64,000 nucleotides of DNA from Epichloe hybrida (GCA_019022495.1 JAFEKR010000006.1:930001-994000); one strand, 5' to 3'. Shown: positions 36,700 through 50,566, counted from the first letter of the stretch. The notes: generated by a model not told the origin, from the sequence alone. Numbers and translations are program-made.

Positions 36700-39600
36700 A
36701 TGAACGTGGAACGATGGAAGTGGAGGTCCTCCTCGGGCCTTTCCTTGAGTACTCTGGCAACATCACATCACGATGCATCGACAGCGTCAATCGAGAGCAA
36801 GGCGCCGCGAGTCCTGACCCGAGCATTACGCTCTTTGAGCAGCTCTTCCATGGACTCAACAACAGCCGGTTCAACCCGCAGTAACTCCACCCGACGACTA
36901 CAGAAGACGCCAACCTGTTCTTCTTCGTCAATGCTGGACAGGCTCCAGAGGCGGGTTTCTCATCATTCGTCGGCATCCGATCGTCCGGGAACTCCGGTTG
37001 ACCAGCTGCAGCCTTACTCGGCAATGGAGGTCCAGCATTGTGGGCCTTTGAAGACGGACGTATCGCTCCTCAAAGCTCGATGCGAGTATCTGGTCCTTAC
37101 AGACCAAGTTTTGGTCAAATTTGCAAGCGGAGATGTTGCAAGAGCGGCATTCCCGCAGCTGAACCAGCCAGATCCTCATGCTGACAACACGGTGTCGTCT
37201 CATCAAGCACCTTGCAAGGTTTCATCCAGCGACATTCGACTGGAGATTCCCCTGCGCTCAGTAGTGGCTGCTTTCAACGATGACAGCGCTGGCAATCGAT
37301 CAGGCATCGAGATTTGGTGGTTCTCACCATGGCCGAGACTGGCTTATTCCAAAGCGCACTTTCACTTTTCATTACCCAAAGAGCGAGATACTTGGCTGGC
37401 TTCAATACATCACGCATGTAGGGCAAAGCTGAGACAGGCTGCTACTACTAGCTCCTTACTCTCCGATAATTTGAGAAGCCGCATTGACCACATAGTCCGA
37501 TCTGCTGAAGTTTCGGCGGATGCTGGCCATCAAAACATAATCTTTCCAGTGGCACGACGGGTCTTTGGCCAGAAGAGCACTGGAACGGAAGAAGCCCCCG
37601 ACAACACCGACATATCATCCTTTTTTCTCATCATCGGGCCATGTATGTGCCATTTTGTCGAGGTGCTCAAAGCAGACCATGCCACGGCACCTGGGGATCT
37701 GCGAGTGAAAGCCGTATCCTACGGGACTGTAACTCTGACTCGATTCAGAGCCTCCGTTTCATCTCACGAGCATCGATTTGTAATGTGTTTTCGGTGAGTC
37801 TGCGCCACGATGGTCTCAAAACACTGTAGACTATGCTAACCGGCTCAGATTACCGTTTGGTCGTGAGACTAGGATTGACTTGGCTAGTGCCCAGTATCGC
37901 CGCATCATTGAGACGCTCACCAAAGCTGATCGTATTCTCAAGCCCATGTGGCCCCAACATTTTCAACAAGTCATATTCGATATCAAAGGCCTCCCTCCAC
38001 CTCTGCAGCTCACATCGGGCAATGATCTTGGCGGACTAAAGCGAAGCCTCGAAGCGTACTGCGCCGCGTTCCAAGTCCCGGTACCGAACTGGACCATTGA
38101 TTGGAGCCCTCCCCCTCAACCTGCATTTCGATTACTGCCTACTGATGGCAAAACATATGCTCCTCTACAGCTTCTTGCTGTGTTTCGGGCCTTGCGGTAT
38201 AATAGCTTCTTCAAGGCTATCTCATTCCGAGGCGTAGATCTTACACCTCTTGTTGGTAGAAATGACAGAGCACAATACGGGGACTCTTTGGCTTATAAGT
38301 CTCTGAATGGTATGTATCTAGAATAGCAATGAATCGCGGCCATGCAAAGGGGACATGCGTGTTCTGACCCGACTCTAGGGGTGACAATTCCAGAAGACCA
38401 TCACGATATATTGCTTCAGGCCACAATTCTGGGCCAGGAAGTCCACGCGTTGTTGTTTGCTTCCGAGTCCATCCGCAGCCTCGACATGTCCAACGTTCTA
38501 GGGCTTGGGACCAAGAGCAACAGGCTCAGCCGATACGAGCACGACCTGGCTAACCTGAGCAAGACGACGTCAGAGATCCTGCAGCCCATTTTGGAATTGC
38601 TTAGGCGACAATTGTGCGTTTGCAACAGCATCTCCTTGTCCGGCAATCCAATGTCATCCGACGACCTGGATGAGTTAGGTATGTCTGTCATTTTGATCAT
38701 TGTGCCGAGTTACAGCAGCTGACATGACCCCCCTCCAAACAGCCAATCTATTGGCGATGAATCAAGTTCATTTGCGACGGCTGGACTTGTCAAAATGCTC
38801 ATTGGGCGACGCTGGGCTATCGAAGTTGTGGATGAGCCTTGCAGGACAAGCAAACTCTCTGGAATGGATAGACACGTCGAACAACCATGGTGTCGTACGA
38901 TTTGAGACCATCCAACGGACGCTCAGCGGAATGAGGAGGCTCTCCAAACTAAACATTGCGGGCAACACTCGACTTGTGTCGGAGGAACCTTTGTTCGACG
39001 AGATGACAATTTGTAAATGGGAGCTACAGGAACTTGATCTCTCCGGTGTCATGGTGAGCAACTTCTTCTTTTCAGTCTGAAAAGTGACCATGCGATACCT
39101 AGTCGTGCTGATGTACCATGAAGTTAAACCCTGCTACGGTTGACGCTTTGTCGAATTACCTGAAAATGGACAACGCCCAACATCTCCAAACCATGCGTCT
39201 CAACAACAGTGGCCTCACTGGCGCGCAGATTGCTCAGTTATTCTATGCCATGGGAAAGGCAAGGCCAATCGTGGTTCATCTCAACGGTTGCCGCATGGAC
39301 GAGGGAATCGATGACTTGTGCGCGGCCATTGCAGAAGGATATGGGCCTTGGTGCCTCTACGCTCAGATGATCGAATTCGCGCGAGAAGCGAGCTACATCA
39401 AACTTCTCCGTGCTCTGACAGTCAATCAATCTATCCAGTGCCTCAGTTTAGCAGGAACCTCCACACCGGATGCTGCCAGTAGCACTGCCTGCCAAGCCAT
39501 GGCAGACTTCTTCGCAAAGAACTCTACCATTCGCTTCCTCGACATTTCGGGGTTCGACTCCAAACTGGATGAAGGTAGACTTGGTCGAGAATTTTCGAAG

Positions 39601-40530
39601 GCACTGATCGGCCTGCGGAAGAACGAGAGCATCGAGCATCTCCGTGTGCGCAGCCAGATGCTCAATTACAACACCGGAGACTTGGCTGAGGCCGTTTCCG
39701 AGAATAAAAGCCTCCTCACGCTTGACTGCGAGGGCAATGACTTTAACCTGTCGAATTATAGGCATCTCGTCACATCGTTGAAGCGAAATCTCACCATGCA
39801 ATATTTTTCTGCACTATCAGCAGAAGAGCTGGAGAAGGCTGTTTCGAAATCAGTGGAAACAGCATCCATAGCGGCACCGTTGCGCAAGCCGTCAGTCATG
39901 TCTCTGTTCAAGTCAGACAGACCCCCCAACGGGGACAGCAGACCCATGGTTCAACGGCTGAAGGAGGAATGGGACGGCGCTGGTCAGGACCTGGCGCGAA
40001 TTTTGCAGCGCAATCAGAGTCTTCTTGATCAAGATAACACTGCTGAGCAAAGTGACGGCTGTTCTCAGGAATGGCGCAGAAGCAATGCTGCCGGCGTGAG
40101 CTTTGCCACGGTGTTTGGCGGACTGCCGCTCCGCAGTCTTGAGAATCAGCGAGCGAAGGGACTCCGTCATTTCCAGGAATCTGAGCAAATGTCTTCGCGG
40201 GACGTGGCTTTCCGTCGCCATAGTCGCCAAAGCTCAATAGGATCGAGGGACCTGGCTATTCGACCCATGTCAATGGTGTCGAGTGAGGGAGCGATTAGTC
40301 CATCTACCGACGAAGCTAGCAACGCATCCGGAGGATTGCCTAGCCCGCCAGAAACCGACAGTCCCACCGAAAGAGATTTCGGACTGGCGACGCCAATGTT
40401 TGACGAGCACCTAGACTCACACTATACATATTCGGATGGCCATGAAGTTGAAGACGGGCTTCAGATGAAACGATACAGAAGGTACATGGGAGATCCAACC
40501 AGTCGCATCGATGAGGAAGAAGGTCCATGA
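36700..40530 (+). CDS. PH-like domain plus leucine-rich repeat (RNI-like) protein
   Basis: Five exons: 36700-37793, 37849-38309, 38379-38678, 38743-39053 and 39124-40530, 1,190 aa. Introns are 55-70 bp, and phases (2, 1, 1, 0) close the frame across all joins. Residues 1-108 are Ser/Thr-rich. Residues ~109-245 resemble a PH fold (EYLVLTDQVLVKF, IEIWWFSPWPR, FHFSLPKERDTWLASIHHAC). From ~430 to ~850 there are leucine-rich repeats of the ribonuclease-inhibitor type (HLRRLDLSKCSLGDAGLSKL, QTMRLNNSGLTGAQIAQLF, TIRFLDISG). The last ~300 residues are low-complexity with SRQSSIGSRD phosphosite-like patches. The layout recalls CARMIL-type PH-LRR actin regulators, but I did not see a capping-protein-binding motif, so that is only an analogy. 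The start is the first ATG of the frame; M51 or M109 are alternatives. The 3' splice site before LNPATVDAL (AAG at 39121) is less typical. Confidence 0.8.
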
Positions 40531-41582
40531 AATGAAGCATCTCACAAGGGAAATGGGAGTGCCTAAAGTACGAGACTCGCAGTGAAACATTCGCATATAC
40601 TCACACACATACACAAGCATCCGAATTTAGATATATCTACTCCGTATTAGGAGGGGAAATTAAACGAGATGGACCCCTTGGTGTAATTAGAAGCTGGTTG
40701 GATGCATGCAGATTCCTCCCCTCTGCTTCATTTTGTGGTTGAAGTGGAAGCAATTGGCGATTTGAACTTTTCTTTTTTTTGGGAAGGGGGGCGGAGGGGG
40801 GGGGTAGGCGTTTATTTGGATTATGGCACTTATTGATATTGCTCGATACCCCTCGCGAATGAATCGATTTCTCATTGATTTTAGATGACGGTGGCACATT
40901 ACATGCATCGTCTGACAACACGAGGGCGGATTGAATATAGTCGAGGCTGATTGCAGTAGTTGGCGCGCGTGACTGATGGGGTAACTGATGTGAGTGATAC
41001 GCGGTGAAGCCTTGTTGAATTGAGTTGCAGGAAGAGGTGGTGAGAAGTGGTGAGAAGCGCAGTGCGGGACCTCGGATAAGCAGGGCAGTCTCTGTCTGGT
41101 CTGTGTGTGGATGCAAATTGGGGGCTTCTCAGCGCACCGTCGAGACATTCGATGTGTGTCATGCAATAGGGTGGGGGCCTGTACAGTGGTGTACACCCAC
41201 TGGAAACCCCACTATAGGCATGGGCTCAGCCATTGGGAGCTTTCGCCATCCTTTTCTGAGCCAGACGCCAGACGCCAGACCCGGTGCAGCTCTTCTCCGG
41301 TCCTCACTCCCGCCACATTTCCCATCCCTCGTGTGACCGACCGACAGACCTGCCTTCGTCCGAGTGTCTCCTCTCCAACGTGACTCTTCGCTTCTCAGCA
41401 TTTTCTCGAGCATCTCGATTGCTTTGCCGCACCTCCGTTGCCATCCTACCAACCAACCCATTGCGGAGCTTCTCGCTCCGCCCGACGAACACACCTGGGA
41501 ACCACATCGCGAATCGGTCCATTGCCACGTTCGCATCTCGACTTCGGCCTTGTTGTGCAAACCGGACTGCCGCAATCCCATC
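40531..41582. promoter_or_regulatory. Intergenic region between the PH-LRR gene and pan1
   Basis: This 1.05-kb region contains one exact TACTCCGTA motif (40638-40646), a G-rich run near 40785-40805, and a C/T-rich stretch near 41,310-41,560 before pan1. No gene is supported. Confidence 0.5.
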
Positions 41583-41677
41583 ATGTATTCCAGCTCCAAT
41601 GCTTTCTTAGGCGGAAACAGCCAACGTCCGGGCGCTCAACAGTATGGCGGATCCCTCGGTCCTTTAGGACCTGGTAG

Positions 41678-41711
<34 letters not shown>

Positions 41712-44700
41712 CATCAACAACCACAACAGCCTCAGCCGAGCCCATTTGCGCCGCAGCCCACTGGCTTTGCACAGCAGCCGCTGCAACAGCAATACACTGG
41801 TTTCCCAATGCAGACCCAACAGACTAGTCTGCCGCATGCATCCCAGCCTCTTCAGCAGCAGTACACGGGCTTCCCCGGTGCCCAACCGCAACAGAGCTAC
41901 CAGACAGGAGCGTTGCCGCCTATGCCCTTGATCCCCTCACAATACCAGCAGCAATACCAGCAGCAGCCGCCGCCGCCATCACAGACAGGATTCCAGCCCC
42001 CTCAGCCGATGGGATTTCCTTCGTCCTCGCCAGCGCAATCGTCGAGCCCAGCTCCTCCTCCGCCTCCCATGAAGCCCCAACCCACAGGCTTTACAGAGAT
42101 GGCCGCCTCTTTTTACACTGGAGGGGCCTCCAAGCCTCAGGGACGACGTGCTGAGACTAATAAAATCCCCAACATCAGACTTTCATTTATTACCGCTCAA
42201 GACCAGTCCAAGTTTGAGACACTTTTCAAGTCAGCCGTGGGCGAGAGCTCGACCACCATGTCTGGTGACAAAGCAAGAGATCTTTTGCTGCGGTCGCGAC
42301 TGGACGGGGACACACTCTCTCAAATTTGGTTCGTTTTACTCAAGCACACATACATGTATACTGACGAGACTGACTTTGATTTTCCTTCTTTTTTTTTTCT
42401 TTCGCAAAGGACATTGGCCGACACCACCCGGGCGGGACAGTTATACTTTCCTGAATTTGCGCTTGCCATGTATTTGTGCAATCTGAAGATGACAGGAAAG
42501 TCTCTCCCAGCGACTCTGCCGGAAAACATCAAGAATGAGGTATCTAGCATGGTCGACATCATTAGTTTTAGTGTGGTGGATGAAGCTTCCTCCTCTGCGG
42601 CGGCTACCAACGCCCCGAGCTTGCGCAACGACAACTCGACGCCCAATGCTACCCAACAGTCGCAGTCGTCCAATTCTCAACTACTTCAGTCTCAAATGAC
42701 TGGATTCCTGGGTCAACAAACTGGCTTTGGCGGCCTGCCACAGGGGTTCCAAGCCCAACAAACTGGATACCCTGGCATGCAGAATCCTCAGCCCACTGGA
42801 TATCAGGGGCCCAGACCTCCTATGCCACCAATGCCACCAATGCCTACAGGCTTTGGCCAGGGGCTAAACGATAGTGGCATGGCCGCATCATTGAATGCTC
42901 AACCAACTGGACGGCCCGGGCAGTGGGGTCTGGTCAACGCACCTGCCTCGGGACTACCTAATATTGATGCATTACAGGCCAGGATGATGCCCCAGCAGGG
43001 TCGTGAGGCAGGCTCGTTCACAACACAAGGACTTCAGGGCAATGCTGTTATTCCATGGGCAATTACCAAGGAAGAGAAGACACGATATGATTCCCTTTTC
43101 CGCGTATGGGATGGCTTCGGTAAAGGACACATTGGCGGTGACCAAGCCATTGAGATTTTCGGCCAAAGCGGTCTGGAAAAACCCGATCTAGAACGAGTCT
43201 GGACCTTGTCTGATAATGGAAACAAGGGTCGCCTGGACCTTGACGAGTTCGCTGTAGCCATGCATTTGATCTACAGAAAACTCAATGGGTACCCGTTGCC
43301 CAACACGCTGCCTCCTGAGCTAGTTCCGCCTTCCACTCGCAATTTCAGCCAGTCCATTGGCACTGTAAAGTCCATGTTGAACCAGGAGTCAGACTTTCGA
43401 AAGAATTCCGGTGCCGCTCTCCTACCTCAGAAAACTGGCGTCAGTTATATGAAGAATCGATCTTTCAGAGCCAGTGGTGCGGGAGTACAAGGGGGTCGCA
43501 AAGACGCTACTGTGTTCCGGAATGACGACGAAGACTTCGGCTATCGATCCAGCGCTCGCCGGAGACTTGGAAATTCTTCCCCGCGATCCGAGTCTCCTGC
43601 ATCGGTCGGCTCCAATGAAGATGCCACTCTTGACCAGCTCAGGAAGAAGATCAAGGAGAAGCAGGTTCTTCTGGATGCAATGGACTTTGCGGACGAGAAG
43701 AACCACGAGGAAGACGACATTTTGGACCGACGAGACCGCAAGGAGTCAGAAGAGTTGTATCGTCGCATTCGCCGCATTCAAAGCGACATTGATGCCCATC
43801 CTGATGCTGCGCTGGTCACTGGGGACTCGGACGCCGAACGTCGATCCTTGAAGCGTCAACTCCAAAACCTCAAGGACAAGGTCCCGGAGTTGGCTTCTCA
43901 AGTCCGCAGGACCGAAAAGGCTATTATGGAAGCACGTCTTGAATTATTCCGTCTCAAAGATGCCAAGGCGCACCCCAATAGTGGTCCTCAGATTGTGGGA
44001 ACGGGTCCTGGTGGCACCATCACGGAAAGTGATCGACTGAAGGCCAGGGCCAAGGCCATGATGCAGCAGCGCACTGCTGCACTGACAGGAAAGAAGATTG
44101 ATGTGGCCACAGAAGACACCAACGCTCCCAAGAGACTTGAAGACGAAACAATCAAGATAAAATCCGAGAAAGAGGGTAACGAGAGCATGGTCCGCGACGT
44201 GGAAGAAAGCGTTCGCGATTTTGCCCGTGGTATCGAAGATAGTCTCAAGGAAGGTGGTCAGGACAACTCGAGTGAACACGAGAAGCGTCGCTGGGAAGAT
44301 GGTCTCGGAGTTGAAGATGAGGTTCGAGACTTCATCTTTGACCTGCAGCGCGAAAGCCGTGCCGCACGTGTTCGTGCTCAAGATAGGCGACCTGCCCGAC
44401 CGGCGCCCGTTCTTGAACAATCTCGACCGGAAAGAGTTGCCAGCCCTCGTCAGGGGGAGCCTATTGCTGCCTCTCGAACTGCCACTCCGCCAGCTGCAGG
44501 AGGGGGCTCCTACTCTTCCTACAAGACTCCAGAAGACAGAGCGGCGTACATCAAACAGCAGGCCGAGCAGCGCATGGCCGAGCGTCTAGCTGCCCTGGGT
44601 ATCAAAGCCCCGGCAAAGAGCGGCGAACCAGCTGCGCAACGAGCCGAGCGAGCCGCCAGACTGAAGCAAGCCGAAGAAGACGACGCCCGAAGAGAAGCCG

Positions 44701-46216
44701 AGAGAAAGGCTCGCTTGGCTGATGAGCAAGGTGTGCCTCCTCCTGCACCAGCCTCAGACGCGCACAAGGCTGGAAGTAGAGCGCCGCCGCCGCCTCCAAC
44801 AAGAAAAAGCGGCAAAGCAGACACGTCGGAGCAGGATGCTGCGAAGAAGGCAGAAGAGGAGCACGCCGCCAAGGTCGCTGAGGAGGCAAGGCTTACTAGA
44901 GAGAGAGAGGAGCAACATCGAGAAACTCAAGAGATGGAGTAGGCTATACCTGAGATCATTTGTTTTTGTTTCTCAATGTTCCACGTTACTAACTCGCCTG
45001 TAGGGAAAATGCGAGAGAGAAAGAAAATGAGTTTGCGAAAGAGCAAGAAGACGCTGCAGCCCGTTTAAAGGCTCTCGAAGAGCAAGTAAGGCAGGGTAAG
45101 CTACGCAAAGAGGAAGAGAAGAAGAGGAAGAAGGCAGCTGTGGCCGAAGCTAAGGAGAAGGAATCCAAAATGGCTGCAAGACGTGCAGAAATCGAAGCAG
45201 CTAAACAGCGTGAATTTGAGCTTCAACGCCAACTGGAGGCGCTTGACGATGACAGCTCCTCTGATGAGGAAGGGCCCGGCCAAGTCACCCCTCAGGAATC
45301 AACCCCTAGCGGAAGCCAGATCGTGAATCAAGACATGGAGAGGAAGCCCAGCTCGCCGCCACCGGTTCCCACTGTCGTCACGTCTCCGCCAGCAGACACT
45401 GAGAGCAGAAATCCCTATCACAAGATGATGTCGCAGCCTGGTGAAGCAACTTCTTTGGGTCAATCCCAGGACTCTACGCCTCCTGGCTCAGTTGCAACTG
45501 CAGCCGCAGCCGCAGCCGTGACTGCTCCTCCAGTTCCGCGATCCGATCCGTCAACCAACCCCTTCCACAGGATGATGGCCCAGGCTACTCCGGCTCCCAC
45601 CGGACCGGTCTCTAGGAAGCGAGCAGACTCGGAAGATTGGGGCTCTGACAAGGACGATGACGAGGATTCCGATGATGATCGACCTGGTGGTGGAAATGCT
45701 GCCCAGTTGGCTTCCATCTTATTTGGCACGATGGCACCTCCCCGGCCACTGTCTGCTGCTGGAAGAAACTCGACATCAGCTAGCCCTGCACCAGCAAACG
45801 ATGCTCCTATTGCATCGCCGCCGCCCCCTCCGCCAGTCCCAAGCTCAGGTGCTCCAGCTGCACCACCACCACCTCCTCCTCCCATGCCAGAAAGCAATGG
45901 CCCTACATCTCCTCCTCCTCCTCCTCCTCCTCCTCCCCCAGTGCCTGACTCTGCCGGTCCCTCAGCCCCCCCTCCACCGCCGCCGCCGCCGATGCCACCT
46001 ACCGGAGCAGCTCCTCCTCCGCCACTAATGCCTGGCGCTGGAGGTCCTCCCCCTCCCCCTCCCCCTCCACCACTGGGCGATGCACCGACTGCTCCCGTCC
46101 CCTCGGGTGGTCGCCCGGCAGGCCTCTTGAGTGAGATCCAGCTGGGCAGGAATCTCAAGAAGACCAAGACAAACGACAAGAGCGTGTCCGCAGTTGCCGG
46201 TCGTGTTTTGGATTGA
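41583..46216 (+). CDS. pan1: Actin cytoskeleton-regulatory/endocytic scaffold Pan1
   Basis: Three exons: 41583-42328, 42410-44938 and 45004-46216, 1,495 aa. Intron 1 is 81 bp (donor GTTCGT, acceptor CAAAG) and contains no stop, so the frame reads through it. The join [20 protein letters not shown] restores the EH fold. Intron 2 is 65 bp with branch ACTAAC. Order of regions: poly-Gln N-terminus with (P/Q/Y)TGF repeats; first EH domain ~195-285; further QTGF/PTG repeats; second EH domain ~465-560 ([20 protein letters not shown], an EF-hand loop); long coiled coil ~650-1180; Pro-rich C-terminus ~1357-1460; WH2-like [15 protein letters not shown] near the end. Pan1 activates Arp2/3 and joins End3 and Sla1 at endocytic actin patches. 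The start was chosen at [12 protein letters not shown]; the upstream open frame reads as leader sequence. Confidence 0.95.
41682..41710 (+). repeat. CAG-type repeat encoding poly-Gln in Pan1
   Basis: An uninterrupted CAG run gives about ten glutamines near residue 34-43, followed by His/Gln/Pro. It is a likely length-variable site between strains. Confidence 0.88.
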
Positions 46217-49200
46217 ATGAGTCCCATGGATCAAAGCGAATGAATTTTTGCCCACAGAGCGAGAAAGTGTTCACCACGAAGTATGGGAACCTGTATCGTA
46301 AGAGTAGTTGAAGCTATGTAATACGACATAAATTTTGGAGGGAAGAGGGAAGAGGAAATCAAAGGGCCTTTAAGCTTATTAGTTTGAATTTTACACCGTA
46401 CCAATCAATCCCAATTGAAATGGCCATGGCCTCGATATTTACATGGTACGCAAGAGAAAAGGAGACACTTGGTGTTGAACACACCAAGCGAGGGTTAGTT
46501 GACCTTTCCATGAGCGAGGCGATGCAAGCTGGAACTACTCCGACGTGCGAAGGCTTGGTCGCGACAATTCTAACTAGGTCAGATCAATGGTGATTCGGAG
46601 GGGGCCGACACCATCAGATCAATCGGCTAGACAAGCGAGAAAGTCTTGTCGGAATTTTACTAGTAAATATGGCCATCTTGGCTCAATTCAAAAGCGACGC
46701 GCCCTCCATCCCAAGCCAGGCAAGCCAAGCCGGTAAGTTACGATTTGTGAAGCCGGCCTCGATGGATAGATGAAGATCTCGATGTCGCGGGAATCGCATT
46801 TGGACTTCATTTCGACCTTTTGTCATGCGGGTTTCGGGGTGGGGGCCATTTGCCAGTGGTCATGCGTTTGTTGCGACAATTTTTTTCTTCTCCCATGAGA
46901 AGTCGTGGCTTGTGCGTGTCCCGGCAGATTGGGCAACTTCATGCACGGCCCCTCTGCTAGTCAGTTTTAGCTGGTGCGCTCCCCTCTCTGACAGGGAATA
47001 ATACATTACGTACCCGATTTTCCAATTCAACCCATTCTTGCTTGTCCAGCCCTAACGCGATGGGGTTGTGAAAAAAGAAAAATCGACCCCTGTTGTATTA
47101 TATAAAGATGCAAGTCACGATGTGATGGCCTCCCCTCCCCACGCAAGAAAGTGGGGTTCTCTTCTTCTTCTTTCCTTTTCAGGGTGGATCTCAGTGACTG
47201 ACATGTGGGTTGGAAAGAGGGTTTTTTTTTTTTTTCCTTTTTTTCAGCTGAGATGGGATTAAGCTTTGTTGCCTGCGTCCGGTGAATTATGATGTCACGA
47301 TGCCGAACCGGAATGGCACAGCCTTGGCCGTGGAATGGCACCCTGGTCTGAAAGAGGGGGGCGAGAGGATGGTTTCTTACAACAAAGCTTGGGAATTAAA
47401 AGTGTTTGCCGGGGACTGGATTTCGAAACGGGTTCTTTTATCTAAATTTGCCCATGCTGCTGCATTCCTGACGCTGCTGCATGCGGAAGTGGGCGAGAGA
47501 ATGAATCTATATGGATTTCGGGAAGCTGCCCGGCTTCGACGACCGGGTTGTTGGAATGGACTGCCGCATCATGAGGAAGTTACATCCGTGCCGAGGGGGG
47601 AGTTTTATCGCGTCTCGGTTGCGTTTTTGATGGAACAAAGACATGGTACGTCACGTTTCGCCTCATTCACGAGGCGCTGGAACGAGGTGGATTATCCAGA
47701 GGATGTGCATGATGAGTGGTGGTGAGAAGAAGTCGTCATGATTGATTGATAGATTACAAGTCGATTCTGCTTGCTCGGGACCAACTTTATTTGGGGCAGG
47801 GAAGATATAAACAAGTGGGCGGAGAGATGATTGGCGTCATCTATAACTTGCACGATTAGACCAGTAGGGTTGCAAGATCCGAAGGGAACGGAACCTTTTT
47901 TTACCGAACTTTATCATGACCCATTGTGACGTGGAATTGTGAGGTTTCGTTTCGTTCAGGATGACGATACGTCGAAGATACGTCGAATGCGGCACTGTGA
48001 TTGGCCAAAGCGCGCGCGTTCGAATGTAAACAAATGACGCGTCTCCCCCGACGCGTCCCGTTTTCCCGGGCGCGTTGAAGACGCCAACTTTTCCCCCTCC
48101 ATTTTGGTGCCGCCAGACCACGACCACAGCGGCGGCCGCCACCACCCACCCACCCATGCATGGCCCGAACTGCAACCTCGAACGAAAACCTCGCAAGAAA
48201 TCAGTGCATTCACTGTACGATCCGCACACACGGTCTGGCTTTACTATAGAGAGGCCGAGTCGAAGAGCACGGAACGGGTTTTTCTTACTTGTCAATTACT
48301 CCAAAGCCCAGGTGAGGCCAAGCCTTGCCGAGCATCTCATGGCTGAAAAGAAGGCCGCCCTTGCGTAAAGTGGATGTTTTGTTCCAGAGTACTGTAATTT
48401 TGTGGGAGAAATTGGACCGCGGTGCTCGCCGAGACCGGTTTCTCCCCACGTCTTGAGAGCATTGAAGAAATCGAGAGAGAATGCGATGACTCTTCCTTTT
48501 GGCTAGACAGGGGTCTCAGATCTGGGGGGGGGCGGGGGCGAGTTGTTCAAACTATCACTGATGGTTGGAGGGAGGGGCGTGTAATCTGTACCAAGAACGA
48601 GGGAAGAGTCAGTGGGTGCGTTTCATTCATGATGTACGGAGTGGGAGGAGCCAATATGCTTGTCATGTTAAGCGCTCTCTGTACGGAGCACGGAGTAATC
48701 ATAGATGATGAGATGCGGACTGTGAGAAGGAACGCACGCGCCTTGCACAATGAGATGTGACAATATGACAATAGATCAACTCTAATCTGGGGAGGTATCA
48801 GCTGGGCAGCTGGTTTCTCTAGGCAGGGAGTTTTTGACGAAAATTATTCCTCCTTCTTTTTTCTTCCTTTCTTTCTTTTTTCTTTTCTTTTCTTTTTCAA
48901 GAGTTTCCGGCCGCGACCCGGTGGCCCTGGTTAGGCAATCGAGATTGGCAAAGCATGCATATATTACTACTCCGTACTTACTGGTCTAATCTCCACTTGT
49001 TTAATCGTGCCTTTCGTCATATGTCGAAACCAGGGATAGTAAAAAGCCGAGTACGGATTGATTTTTCAGTAGGAGAGCCTGAGAGGCAGACGCATTCCAG
49101 AGCCGGGTGACAGAAAAAGGGAATAGTCCGTGGCCGTGGTGAGAGATGGGATGGGGGATTAAGAGGGTTCATCGGGCCATTGTGCCATTATCCCCATCGG

Positions 49201-50195
49201 CCCATCAATGCATCAAGCATCAATGATTCAATGCATCTTGTTCATTCCTGAAGCTCCACCCCGCTGCCGCTGCCGCTGGCCCTCCTCGTCCGGGATCATT
49301 GGTGGCCCGAATGAGGTTTGAGGCGACAAGACGGTGTTATAATGACGCCTTGTGCATTCGACGGCATCTTGTTCAGAAACAGTTGGTTCGGTTCTTGGAA
49401 GGAAAGGGAAGGCAGTTGCTTTGATGGCTTGAACGGGTTGATGCTCACATGCGAGAGTCTCGTCTGAGGTCCTCGGTCCTCTCGCACCACCCCCTGCTGT
49501 ACATTCTTTCTTTTCGCGTCATGTGTAGACGTCCATACCCTCCCCCCGGGGGGGCCCTTTGGAGGGCGATGGCGATCCTGCTTCGGTCGCTGGTCAGGAA
49601 CTGATATCACGCAGCGTGAATTGCTCAGCCTGGGCCAAATTGCTTGTAGTTACTTGCGCAACAGACAACAGCACAACTCTGTGAATCTTGTCGATGACAT
49701 CGTCGCTTCATCTTGAAGCACATCTCGTCAATGCAGGCATGAATGAATAGCTAAATTATCGCCATGCTAGGTCGGCTTGTTCGTGAAATTAAAATATAAT
49801 GCTGTCGACGACATATTGACTCGTGAGAACGGCATCGGTCAAATCCAGAAACCCAGAATCGGATCTTTTGAGCCACATCGGGACTTGAGGAAAAGGGTCT
49901 TTATGATCGTTGATGAATTTGGGAAAGGATAGATTCATGAATGGCAAAGTGAAACGAGCAGCGTCCGTCCCTGCGCCGGCGTCTGCATCGATTTACCGGC
50001 ATCTGGTACAATACATGAGTTCCAAACGGTGCGGTAGTTGTTGTACTAGTTGCAACAGTTCATATCAGATGTCTTATTTCTGACACTGCACTTTTCCGCC
50101 TCTCGCTTTCAACAAGGTGAATTGAATTGCGTTGCGTGTGCGGATTAAGCACCGGCCTGCGGCGCGCCCACGAAACAGGACGACGCGAGCATCTG

Positions 50196-50226
50196 TACGG
50201 ATTACGGATTACGGATTACGGATTAC
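50196..50226. repeat. (TACGGAT)4 tandem heptamer
   Basis: Four perfect TACGGAT units plus TAC. It is not the fungal telomere repeat TTAGGG on either strand. Confidence 0.92.
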
Positions 50227-50511
50227 ACATGGTGGCTTCTGCACGACGACAAATCAACCAAGATGGAATCCTTTGGTTCCTGCCGTGTCGAGTGCTTGAG
50301 TGCTTGAATGCCTGACTGCCACCCCTGGTCGGTGCTCCACTCGGCCTCCTCCAAGGTCGGCCAGGTGGACCCCGCTCACCTGGCCGCGCTTGGCTGGATC
50401 AGGGCGAATCAGGGCGAATCGTCCTTCTATTCCCGCCTTAACGCTCCGACATACCTGCACAAATACCTTTCAACACGCCCCCCCCCCCCCTCCTCATCGT
50501 ACTGGGCAGTA

Positions 50512-50566
50512 GCACTACCACTACCACTACCATTACCATTACCACTGCCACTGCCACTGCCACTGC
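50512..50566. repeat. Degenerate hexamer array (CACTAC/CATTAC/CACTGC)
   Basis: About nine 6-bp units change in blocks from CACTAC to CATTAC to CACTGC along the array. This looks like replication slippage of an evolving microsatellite in the forkhead upstream region. Confidence 0.85.

Noticed and set aside
45460..46227. 255-codon antisense frame rich in glycine
   Set aside because: It is the mirror of the proline-rich C-terminus of Pan1 (CCx codons read in reverse as GGx).
47282..47725. 147-codon open frame on the plus strand in the large intergenic gap
   Set aside because: No domain-like sequence, no promoter-like leader, mixed composition, and no recognisable homologue. It could be checked by RNA-seq.
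50196..50226. TACGGAT array as an internal telomere repeat
   Set aside because: The unit does not match TTAGGG or its complement, and the array is only four units.
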